A stretch of 8,829 nt of DNA from positions 1 to 8,829 of the forward strand of contig JAEZBR010000053.1 in NCBI GenBank assembly GCA_023426935.1, read 5' to 3'. Source of the DNA: Bacillota bacterium (lineage in GTDB: Bacteria > Bacillota_I > Bacilli_A > Erysipelotrichales > Erysipelotrichaceae). Below are positions 1 to 5,754 of this stretch, one piece after another. The translations under genes and the position numbers were made by a program. A model generated the notes under the pieces. The model saw only the letters and a list, made by a program, of their open reading frames with translations, made no database searches and was not told the origin of the DNA. Numbering within the stretch: position 1 is the stretch's first letter; each line of letters starts with the position of its first letter.

Positions 1-585
1 ATTGTGGTCTGTGCGACCTTAGTCACTGAAGATAATGTTACTAAATTACACCAATTAGGCGTCGGTGATTCCAAAGGAATCAATGATAAAGTAATCCGAA
101 ACATCGCCCCCGAACTGATTGAATTATTACCGCATTCGATCGGATTATTGACGCCTGAGAAATATAACGAAGTAAGCAAGAAAAACAATTTGAATCGGAT
201 CAAAGCTTTAATGCATAATCAATGTTACCTAAACTTAGAAAAAAAAGTCGGTGAGTTACCGGCCTTGCGAGTTATCGATCAATTTACGCCCGAGAAGAAA
301 TATTATTATTATTTGGGAACCGAAACCCAGATTGTTAAAGGTATTCATTTCGAAACCAAAGCCGAGAACGCTTACCTTTGTGTCGGAGCTGCTTCGATCA
401 TTGCCCGTTATGCCTTTCTTAAAACTTTCGATCAATATCGGGAAAAGTATTATTTCCCCTTCCCCAAAGGCGCCGGGACAAAAGTCGATGAATTCGGTAA
501 ACAATTCATTAAGGAATATGGCGTCAAGGAATTCAATAAGTATGCGAAGTTAAACTTCAAAAACACCCAGAAAATCAAGGGATAA
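1..585 (+). CDS. rnhC: Ribonuclease HIII, 5'-truncated by the window edge
   Basis: This is the C-terminal part of RNase HIII, a cytoplasmic enzyme that cleaves the RNA strand of RNA-DNA hybrids during replication and repair. The reading frame is open from base 1 (IVVCATLV...), so the gene starts outside the window; the GTG at 4 is not the true start. About 195 residues are visible against roughly 300 for the family. The missing part would hold the N-terminal substrate-binding domain and the first catalytic acidic pair (DEVG). Visible family marks are LGVGDSKGIND near the front, VIDQF with a catalytic-type Asp (codon 277-279), and GAASIIARYAF followed by KTFD, whose Asp (codon 430-432) fits the last catalytic carboxylate. 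It ends in TAA at 583-585 and is followed by a hairpin terminator. RNase HII is less likely, because the ASIIARYAF block and the spacing are HIII-like. Confidence 0.93.
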   Translation: MVVCATLVTEDNVTKLHQLGVGDSKGINDKVIRNIAPELIELLPHSIGLLTPEKYNEVSKKNNLNRIKALMHNQCYLNLEKKVGELPALRVIDQFTPEKKYYYYLGTETQIVKGIHFETKAENAYLCVGAASIIARYAFLKTFDQYREKYYFPFPKGAGTKVDEFGKQFIKEYGVKEFNKYAKLNFKNTQKIKG

Positions 586-638
586 AGAAACCCGAATCGA
601 TTCCGAAGAAAAATTACATATTCATTAATCTAGTAAAT

Positions 639-678
639 AAAAACGGTGTACCTATACTCTATAGGTTACACCGTTTTT
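639..678. terminator. Bidirectional intrinsic terminator between convergent rnhC and purine permease genes
   Basis: The left arm (639-650, AAAAACGGTGTA, continued by CCTATA at 651-656) pairs with TATAGG (660-665) and TACACCGTTTTT (667-678). The loop is three bases and there is one bulged T at 666. The stem is 18 bp, with an A-tract on one side and a T-tract on the other, so it can end transcription from either direction. It lies 53 bases after the rnhC stop and 18 bases past the permease stop, as expected for two converging genes. Confidence 0.92.
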
Positions 679-696
679 GAGATCATTCTTATTGAT

Positions 697-2025
697 CTAT
701 CGTAAAGCGAAGAAGACGATGAAGATAAGATCTAAGATCCAGATGGCAATATTGACATCTTTAGCTTTCTTAGCTCCGACCATCGCAACAGTATAAACGA
801 TAAATCCTAAAGCCATACCATCCGAAATGGAATAGGTCAGGATCATCGAGATAATGCAGATGAAACCGGAAGCACAGAAGATCATATTTTGTTTCCAATC
901 AACATCACTCAGCTGCGCCGCCATCAAGATTCCGACAACGACCAATGCCGGAGCGGTAACCGCCGAAGTAACTAAGCTGCCAACGACCGGATAGAAGAAC
1001 ATCGACAAGATAAAGAGTAATCCGGTAACGACAGCGGTTAGTCCGGTCCGGCCACCCGCTTCGATTCCCGAAGAAGATTCAACGAAACAAGTAATCGTGG
1101 AAGTTCCGAACGTGGAACCGATAATTGTACCAATGGAATCGGTTAACATCGCTTTCTTTCCACCTTCAACTGAGCCGTCTTTGTGTAGCCGACCGCAACG
1201 ATTAGCTAGCGCCATTAAAGTTCCAGCAGTATCGAAGAAGTCAACGAACAGCATGGAGAAGATTACCAAGAACCATTGCGGTTTACTGAATAATTCTCCA
1301 AAGCCCGAGAAACAAGCCCCGAAATCATTCATTTTCAGCGAAGAACTGAAAATAGTCGAAGTGAAGTTTGGAAGCCCCTCAGCACCCAAACCGGTAACCC
1401 GGAAAATTAGACCTAAGCAAGCGGTGATAACCATTCCGATAAATACTGCCGCCTTAACTTTTAACATTAATAACACTAAGGTAATTAGAATACCTAAGAT
1501 TGCTAATAAAACAACCGGATTCTTTAAATCACCTAAACCAACAATCGTGGAAGCGTTCGCAACGACGATGCCGGAATTCTGTAAGCCGATAAACGCAATA
1601 AAGAAACCGATACCGGCACCGATTGCCGCTTTAAGCTGATTGGGAATCGCATTAACGACTTTTTCCTGCAAACCGCTTAAACAAATAATCAAGAATAAAA
1701 CACCTTCGATAAAGACGGCTGCTAAAGCTGCTTGGTAAGAATAACCGAATGTCAATACTACCGTATAAACAAATAAAGCGTTCAGCCCCATGCCTGCAGA
1801 TAGTGCTGCTGGCCATTTGGCTAGAACGCCCATGATGATCGTCGTGATACCTGTTGCTAGTGCCGTTGCCGTAAATACCGACTGGGCATCCATCCCCGCA
1901 TTGGCTAACATAATCGGGTTTACCGCGAGAATGTACGCCATCGCTAGGAATGTTGTCAGGCCTGCGATCACTTCTGTCTTCACATCAGTATGCTTTTCTG
2001 ATAAATGGAAAAACTTTTCTAACAT
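697..2025 (-). CDS. pbuG: NCS2-family purine (guanine/hypoxanthine/adenine) permease, AzgA/PbuG type
   Basis: This 442-residue, very hydrophobic protein has the layout of the AzgA/PbuG/PbuO branch of the NCS2 transporters, which import purine bases with a cation across the cytoplasmic membrane. Family marks are the N-terminal FFHLSEKHTDVKTEVIAGLTT, then TFLAMAYILAVNP, then AGMGLNALF in the second membrane region. FVDFFDTAGTLMALANRCG, in the second half, contains the acidic substrate-site residues, and GGRTGLTAVVTG comes after that. Length is normal for the family (430-450). The ATG at 2023-2025 follows a strong GGGAGGAA ribosome binding site (about 2031-2038). The exact substrate (guanine and hypoxanthine versus adenine) cannot be told from sequence alone, so the symbol is by family resemblance. 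It ends in TAG. A separate promoter is likely, although read-through from rimO is possible. No purine riboswitch is seen in the short upstream gap. Confidence 0.9.
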   Translation of the reverse strand: MLEKFFHLSEKHTDVKTEVIAGLTTFLAMAYILAVNPIMLANAGMDAQSVFTATALATGITTIIMGVLAKWPAALSAGMGLNALFVYTVVLTFGYSYQAALAAVFIEGVLFLIICLSGLQEKVVNAIPNQLKAAIGAGIGFFIAFIGLQNSGIVVANASTIVGLGDLKNPVVLLAILGILITLVLLMLKVKAAVFIGMVITACLGLIFRVTGLGAEGLPNFTSTIFSSSLKMNDFGACFSGFGELFSKPQWFLVIFSMLFVDFFDTAGTLMALANRCGRLHKDGSVEGGKKAMLTDSIGTIIGSTFGTSTITCFVESSSGIEAGGRTGLTAVVTGLLFILSMFFYPVVGSLVTSAVTAPALVVVGILMAAQLSDVDWKQNMIFCASGFICIISMILTYSISDGMALGFIVYTVAMVGAKKAKDVNIAIWILDLIFIVFFALR

Positions 2026-2067
2026 GTTTCTTCCTCCCTATGGAAGAAGTATAGAATAAAATAAATA

Positions 2068-2096
2068 AGAATAAACTATGAAACCGCTTACTTCAA
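2068..2096 (-). promoter_or_regulatory. Probable sigma-A promoter of the purine permease gene
   Basis: On the minus strand, TTGAAG (2091-2096) and TATTCT (2068-2073) are separated by 17 bases. Each matches the consensus at four of six positions. The predicted start near 2061 would give a leader of about 35 bases that includes the GGGAGGAA ribosome binding site. A second -10-like TATACT lies at 2048-2053 but has no recognisable -35. This is a visual match only. Confidence 0.45.
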
Positions 2097-2104
2097 AAAA
2101 GTAA
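2088..2104. repeat. Short inverted repeat over the -35 region upstream of the permease gene
   Basis: TTACTT (2088-2093) and AAGTAA (2099-2104) form a 6-bp dyad with a five-base centre. It lies 16 bases after the rimO stop and covers the -35 element proposed for the permease gene. It has no T-tract on the minus strand and is AT-rich, so it is a poor terminator for rimO. It could be a weak operator or chance. Confidence 0.3.
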
Positions 2105-2119
2105 TTTATTCACAAATAT

Positions 2120-3415
2120 TTATTGCTCGATTCCGACTAAATCGTAGGTATCACTGTCGGTTATTTTGACCTTTACGAAGTCGCCGAACCCATGAATCTT
2201 ATTCGTTTTGACTCTGACGATGCCATCAACTTCATCGGGAGCACTTAAGTAACTGCGCCCATAAAATAATCCGTTCTCTTCATCGATACCTTCCAATAAA
2301 ACTTCCAAGGTCTTTCCTAGATACTGTTTACCCTTTTGGTCAGAGATCTTCGCCTGTACTTCCAATAATTCTTTTAATCTTTCTTTCTTTACTGAAGCCT
2401 TTATCTGCGGCTTCATTAAATAAGCCGGCGTATCCTGTTCCCGTGAATAAGTGAACGCCCCTAGACGATCGAATTTAAGCTTCTGAATAAACTTTAGTAA
2501 CTCACTGAAGTCTTCGTCCGTTTCACCCGGGAAACCGACAATCATCGTCGTTCTTAGTACCGCATTGGGGAAATAAGTTTTAATCAGTTTTACCAAATGA
2601 TTAAATCCTTTAATATTTCCTTTTCGGTTCATCGCCTTTAACATTTTATCGTTGCCATATTGTAACGGTAAATCGAAGTAAGGAATGAAATGCTTGCAGG
2701 ATTTTAATTCTTTGAGCAATTGTTCATCGACTTCACTGGGGTATAAATATAGGATCCGGATCCATTTAAGACCGGAAATCTTATCTAACTTCTTAACTAA
2801 AGCTCCAAGTTTCTTTTGCTGATAGAGATCGATTCCATACATCGTAGTATCCTGGGCCACCAGCACTAGTTCTTTAGTTCCCTTAGCTACTAATCCTTCC
2901 GCTTCCTTAACCAAAGAATCAAGATCCGCACTGACAAAGTTTCCCCGAATTAAAGGAATCGCGCAATAAGAACAGCGATTGTAACAACCTTCCGCGATCT
3001 TTAGATAAGCGCTATATCCGGTAACCGAGAATAATCTTTCCGGATCGTTATAAAATTTCTTTTTAAAGATCTTGGCGAAGATTTCGGGTAACTTGGGATA
3101 TTGATCCAGGGTAATGAAGTAATCGACTTCCGGTAAGGATTCTCTTAACTCTTTCTCATACCTCTGACTCAAACATCCCATCACGATCAGTTTTACTTTT
3201 CGTGTTTTCTTATATTCCGCCATCTCTAAGATCGTATTAATCGATTCTTCCTTGGCCGACTTAATAAAACCACAGGTATTAATAATAAGATAATCCGCTT
3301 GATTAGGATCATCGGTCAGACTTAAACCGCCGCTTACTAACATTCCCATGATTTTTTCGGAATCGACCCGATTTTTTGCACATCCCAATGAGATAAAGCC
3401 AACTTTTTTGTTCAT
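2120..3415 (-). CDS. rimO: Ribosomal protein S12 methylthiotransferase (radical SAM)
   Basis: RimO adds a methylthio group to the conserved Asp of ribosomal protein S12, using two [4Fe-4S] clusters and S-adenosylmethionine. The 431-residue protein has the family's three domains. The N-terminal methylthiotransferase domain has cluster cysteines C12 (SLGCAKNRVDSE), C48 (NTCGFI) and C81 (MGCLSQRY). The radical SAM domain has the CxxxCxxC triad C144/C148/C151 (EGCYNRCSYCAIP) and the family block PLIRGNFVS. The C-terminal TRAM-type domain starts at about residue 365. SLGCAKNRVDSE and the IPLIRG block favour RimO over MiaB and MtaB. The ATG at 3413-3415 follows GGAG (3421-3424) with five bases between. 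That ribosome binding site sits directly after the T-tract of the rnf operon terminator, so expression may come from terminator read-through, or from a promoter I could not see. It ends in TAA; the purine permease gene follows after 94 bases. Confidence 0.95.
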   Translation of the reverse strand: MNKKVGFISLGCAKNRVDSEKIMGMLVSGGLSLTDDPNQADYLIINTCGFIKSAKEESINTILEMAEYKKTRKVKLIVMGCLSQRYEKELRESLPEVDYFITLDQYPKLPEIFAKIFKKKFYNDPERLFSVTGYSAYLKIAEGCYNRCSYCAIPLIRGNFVSADLDSLVKEAEGLVAKGTKELVLVAQDTTMYGIDLYQQKKLGALVKKLDKISGLKWIRILYLYPSEVDEQLLKELKSCKHFIPYFDLPLQYGNDKMLKAMNRKGNIKGFNHLVKLIKTYFPNAVLRTTMIVGFPGETDEDFSELLKFIQKLKFDRLGAFTYSREQDTPAYLMKPQIKASVKKERLKELLEVQAKISDQKGKQYLGKTLEVLLEGIDEENGLFYGRSYLSAPDEVDGIVRVKTNKIHGFGDFVKVKITDSDTYDLVGIEQ

Positions 3416-3424
3416 AGTTTCTCC

Positions 3425-3453
3425 AAAAAGACGGCTGGGTGTTTCCCAGCCGT
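3425..3453 (-). terminator. Intrinsic terminator of the rnf operon, overlapping the rimO leader
   Basis: On the minus strand ACGGCTGGG (3445-3453) pairs perfectly with CCCAGCCGT (3431-3439) around a five-base loop (AAACA), and CTTTTT follows. It starts six bases after the rnfB stop codon, so it ends the rnf operon and shows that rnfB stops here naturally. The rimO ribosome binding site GGAG begins immediately after the T-tract (3421-3424). Confidence 0.92.
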
Positions 3454-3459
3454 TATTAA

Positions 3460-3765
3460 CTAATCTTTTAACGTAATCGTACTTCCATCCGGACCAGGCG
3501 TTTCGGACAAATACTTAATAATTTTTGCCCTTCCTTCCGGTTTACTCGGACGGCAATGCATCGTGGTATCGACTTCACCGTTAACAATCGCATTAGCCAT
3601 TCCGGCACAACCGGGATAACCGCAGCTGCCACAGTTATAGCCAGGTAATAATTTGGTTACTTCTTCAATCCGCGGATCAACTTTTACCGCAAACGCTTTA
3701 TCCGCAACCCCTAGTAATAATCCTAAGGCTGCCCCTAATCCTAAAGTTACTAGTATCGCTATCAT
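3460..3765 (-). CDS. rnfB: Rnf complex subunit B, minimal form without ferredoxin domains
   Basis: RnfB is normally the ferredoxin-facing Fe-S subunit of the Rnf pump. This protein has 101 residues: a membrane helix (about 2-20), the family block VADKAFAVKVDPRIEEV, and a four-Cys [4Fe-4S] domain, NCGSCGYPGCAG...HC, with C45, C48, C53 and C71 (Cx2Cx4Cx17C). About 30 further residues then run to a TAG stop. Ordinary RnfB continues with two or more CxxCxxCxxxCP ferredoxin motifs; none is present here. A strong terminator begins six bases later and only 44 bases separate the stop from rimO, so nothing has been lost to a frameshift. I chose the ATG at 3763-3765 because AAAGGAG stands seven bases upstream and it lies one base past the preceding stop. 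An in-frame start at 3819 would overlap the upstream gene by 53 bases and add a charged tail before the helix. It is the last gene of the operon. Confidence 0.88.
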   Translation of the reverse strand: MIAILVTLGLGAALGLLLGVADKAFAVKVDPRIEEVTKLLPGYNCGSCGYPGCAGMANAIVNGEVDTTMHCRPSKPEGRAKIIKYLSETPGPDGSTITLKD

Positions 3766-3766
3766 C

Positions 3767-3961
3767 CTAACTCTCCTTTGGGTTTTCCCCGTTTTTGTTT
3801 CGGGCTCCGCATAAGACATTTGGGCACGAAGAACAAGCTTCTCTCAGTTCTTCACAACCTTTGGGTTCCGGAACTTTCTTATTTGCTTTATATAAGAAAC
3901 CATTTAAAACAACTAGACTACCTAAGACTACCACGACCCAGAAGATCTGAGTTAGATTCAT
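3767..3961 (-). CDS. Small one-helix Cys-rich membrane protein, NqrM-like candidate Rnf maturation factor
   Basis: This is a 64-residue protein between rnfA and rnfB. Its start overlaps the rnfA stop by one base (TAATG) and its TAG lies one base before the rnfB start, so it is translationally linked to the operon. Residues 5-24 form one membrane helix, followed by a basic stretch (KANKKV) and a tail with four cysteines, C36, C43, C46 and C51 (KGCEELREACSSCPNVLCG). The spacing is Cx6Cx2Cx4C. It does not resemble a ferredoxin domain. The plan (N-terminal helix, short cytoplasmic tail with four Cys) resembles NqrM (DUF539), which is needed to mature the iron site of Na+-NQR, and also FeoB-associated Cys-rich proteins. 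Because RnfA and RnfE are homologues of NqrE and NqrD, a role in iron delivery to the RnfA/RnfE centre is my inference. The Cys spacing I recall for NqrM differs, so homology is unproven. That it is a real gene is well supported by the tight overlaps. Confidence 0.72.
   Translation of the reverse strand: MNLTQIFWVVVVLGSLVVLNGFLYKANKKVPEPKGCEELREACSSCPNVLCGARNKNGENPKES
3773..3779 (-). promoter_or_regulatory. Ribosome binding site that fixes the rnfB start
   Basis: AAAGGAG lies on the minus strand seven bases before the ATG at 3765. It overlaps the last codons of the small Cys-rich gene. It supports the shorter rnfB start over the in-frame ATG at 3819. Confidence 0.75.
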
Positions 3962-4536
3962 TAGATCATCCCTGCTAAGCCAGAGAACGCTAAGGCCATT
4001 AATCCGGCGGTAATAATCGCAATCGGATTACCGGCGAAACTCTTGGAAGTAGTGGAAACACTCAACCGTTCCCTAATCATTGCGAAGATATAGACGATCA
4101 ATAAGAAGCCTACCGAGATCCCGATAGAATTAACTAACATTTCCACGAAGTTATAACCTTCGGTAATGTTCTGCAAAGCCGCGTAGAGAACGGCACAGTT
4201 GGTGGTAATTAAAGGTAGATAGATTCCTAAAGATTTGTACAGGCCCACCGAATACTTCTTGAGGAACATTTCCGTGAACTGAACGAAACAAGCGATGACC
4301 AGAATGAAAGTAATCAATTCGAGGTAAGTCAGATCTAACGGTACTAAAACGAAGTAGTATAAGCACCAGGTAAAGATTGACGCTCCGACGATTACGAAGA
4401 TGACCGCTAAGCCCATACCTAATGCGGAAGAACGGCTCTTCGAAACACCTAATAACGGACAGAAGCCAAAGAAGTGAACCAAGATGATATTATCGATCAA
4501 AACCGTCGATAAGAATAAGGTCAGTAATTTAACCAT
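3961..4536 (-). CDS. rnfA: Rnf complex integral membrane subunit A
   Basis: RnfA and RnfE are paralogous six-helix subunits that face each other in the membrane and hold an iron-sulfur centre at their interface. This one has 191 residues, normal for the family, with about six hydrophobic segments. Diagnostic blocks are LIDNIILVHFFGFCPLLGVSK (Cys26) and GIYLPLITTNCAVL (Cys114); these two cysteines are the expected cluster ligands. After the second, the sequence reads NCAVLYAAL where many relatives have Gly in place of Tyr, a small variation. The ATG at 4534-4536 has AGGAGGT (4547-4553) upstream and overlaps the rnfE stop by eight bases. The stop TAA overlaps the start of the small Cys-rich gene by one base, so translation is probably coupled on both sides. 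NqrE of Na+-NQR is the main alternative, but the operon context is clearly Rnf. Confidence 0.95.
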   Translation of the reverse strand: MVKLLTLFLSTVLIDNIILVHFFGFCPLLGVSKSRSSALGMGLAVIFVIVGASIFTWCLYYFVLVPLDLTYLELITFILVIACFVQFTEMFLKKYSVGLYKSLGIYLPLITTNCAVLYAALQNITEGYNFVEMLVNSIGISVGFLLIVYIFAMIRERLSVSTTSKSFAGNPIAIITAGLMALAFSGLAGMI

Positions 4537-5212
4537 TAGCTTTTACAACCTCCTTAGCCGAAGCAGCTACTTTCGCTGCCTGTTTCTGTTTATTCTCAAA
4601 GCTTAACTTATATGATGCGAATAACGCTGCCAAGATTCCAAAGGTAATAAACCCTCCGATCGGTTTAGCGAATAAACCGATCCGCATGCTTTCCGGCAGA
4701 ATCGTAAGCTTGAATAAAACTTCATTGGTAAACGGATTGGCTAAACTCCAACCGCCTTCCGCAAAGAAGGAACGGATGATTGCCATCGAGAACTGGGAAA
4801 TCGCATAACCCAAGCCCATAACGAAGGCATCTTTGATGGAAGCTCCTAAGGGCTGTTTGCTGGCACAGGCTTCTGCCCGGCCTAGGATAATGCAGTTTAC
4901 GACAACTAATGAAATGAACGATCCCATGTTCTGATAAAGAATCGGGGCATAGGCTTTAATAAACATTTCCGCCACCGAAACTGCCGTCGCGATAACGACA
5001 ATGAACACCGGAATTCTAATCTCATTGGGGATCAGTTTTCTCAATAATGAGATTAAGATATTCGAGACTAATAAAACGAAGAGAACGATAACACTCATTC
5101 CTAAGGCGTTATCTAAGGAAGTAGATACTCCTAAGACCGCGCAGATTCCCAGATACTGTACAAAGGGAGGATTATCGAGAAGCAATGACTGCCAGAAATT
5201 TGGTTTTTTCAT
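4529..5212 (-). CDS. rnfE: Rnf complex integral membrane subunit E
   Basis: RnfE is the partner of RnfA in the membrane core and carries electrons across the membrane through a shared iron-sulfur centre. The protein has 227 residues, typical of RnfE. Marks are QYLGICAVLGVSTSLDNALGM (Cys24) and VVVNCIILGRAEACA (Cys107), matching the family's paired cysteine hairpins, with about six membrane segments. The last ~25 residues form a lysine- and alanine-rich cytoplasmic tail (NKQKQAAKVAASAKEVVKANG). The ATG at 5210-5212 follows a GGGGG ribosome binding site (5220-5224), 12 bases after the rnfG stop. It overlaps rnfA by eight bases (ATGGTTAA). The LGRAEA block and tail length favour RnfE over NqrD. 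Confidence 0.95.
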   Translation of the reverse strand: MKKPNFWQSLLLDNPPFVQYLGICAVLGVSTSLDNALGMSVIVLFVLLVSNILISLLRKLIPNEIRIPVFIVVIATAVSVAEMFIKAYAPILYQNMGSFISLVVVNCIILGRAEACASKQPLGASIKDAFVMGLGYAISQFSMAIIRSFFAEGGWSLANPFTNEVLFKLTILPESMRIGLFAKPIGGFITFGILAALFASYKLSFENKQKQAAKVAASAKEVVKANG

Positions 5213-5224
5213 GTTATTTCCCCC

Positions 5225-5743
5225 TTACTTTCCCTGATAGTTGCTAGCGTAATGACTGCTAGCCGTATTTAATGCGGTCTTGATAGCCGTAGAAGAGATC
5301 GTCGCTCCGGAGATCGCATCAACTTCATCCCCGTTAGTTTTCCCAATCACACTCTTAGCGAAGGTTTCTTCACCCACTTGGGATCCGATACCCTTAGTTT
5401 CGCCGGAAGAAAGAACCGTATAACCGACAATCTTGCCATCCGTACCGAAACCGACCATGAAAGTAATCGACTTTTTACCACCGAAACCATCCACGATCAT
5501 CTTATAGACATAACCTTGATCGCCAGCTTTATAAATGCTATCTATTGTTTTTGTGTCATCCTTGAAACTTTCAACTTTTTCAAAGTCCGCGCCCGGGAAG
5601 ATTAATTCGAGGTTGCTCTTTTCCGAGGCAATCTCATTTTCTTTAATCTTCGGTGCCGTAAAATTATTCGTTAAGGTCAAGGCTGCTCCCGATACGGCAG
5701 CGATGATTGCTAAGAAGCAAGCTAGATATAGTGCTTTTTTCAT
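5225..5743 (-). CDS. rnfG: Rnf complex subunit G, covalent-FMN protein
   Basis: RnfG is a membrane-anchored extracytoplasmic flavoprotein that passes electrons within the Rnf complex. The 172-residue protein has a lysine-started membrane anchor (about 5-25) and then one FMN-binding domain. Visible marks are GETKGIGSQVGEETF and, near the end, DAISGATISSTA. In the latter, Thr148 is the expected phosphoester FMN attachment site of the D-x-x-S-G-A-T consensus recognised by the flavin transferase ApbE. Length is slightly short but complete for Gram-positive RnfG. The ATG at 5741-5743 has a perfect AGGAGGT ribosome binding site that overlaps the rnfD stop codon, 11 bases after the end of rnfD. No apbE gene is in the window, so the flavin transferase must be encoded elsewhere. 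Confidence 0.94.
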   Translation of the reverse strand: MKKALYLACFLAIIAAVSGAALTLTNNFTAPKIKENEIASEKSNLELIFPGADFEKVESFKDDTKTIDSIYKAGDQGYVYKMIVDGFGGKKSITFMVGFGTDGKIVGYTVLSSGETKGIGSQVGEETFAKSVIGKTNGDEVDAISGATISSTAIKTALNTASSHYASNYQGK

Positions 5744-5754
5744 TTCCTTACCTC

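Noticed and set aside
1097..1639. 180-codon open frame on the plus strand opposite the permease gene
   Set aside because: It is an antisense shadow of a clear NCS2 permease. Its translation is Pro/Lys/Thr/Ile-rich, low in complexity and without recognisable domains.
2026..2119. Purine riboswitch upstream of the permease gene
   Set aside because: The 94-base gap contains a plausible promoter and ribosome binding site but no purine-aptamer core or terminator-type expression platform. There is too little space for both.
3416..3459. Frameshift or premature stop hiding a longer rnfB
   Set aside because: Only 44 bases remain before rimO and most are the terminator hairpin. No CxxCxxC coding remnant can fit in any frame.
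3766..3819. In-frame upstream start for rnfB (119 residues)
   Set aside because: It would overlap the small Cys-rich gene by 53 bases and put a charged tail before the membrane helix. The ATG at 3765 has a good AAAGGAG site and the usual one-base gap.
3767..3961. The 64-residue protein as the missing ferredoxin domain of RnfB
   Set aside because: Its four Cys (Cx6Cx2Cx4C) are too few and wrongly spaced for a CxxCxxCxxxCP ferredoxin motif, and it starts with a membrane helix.
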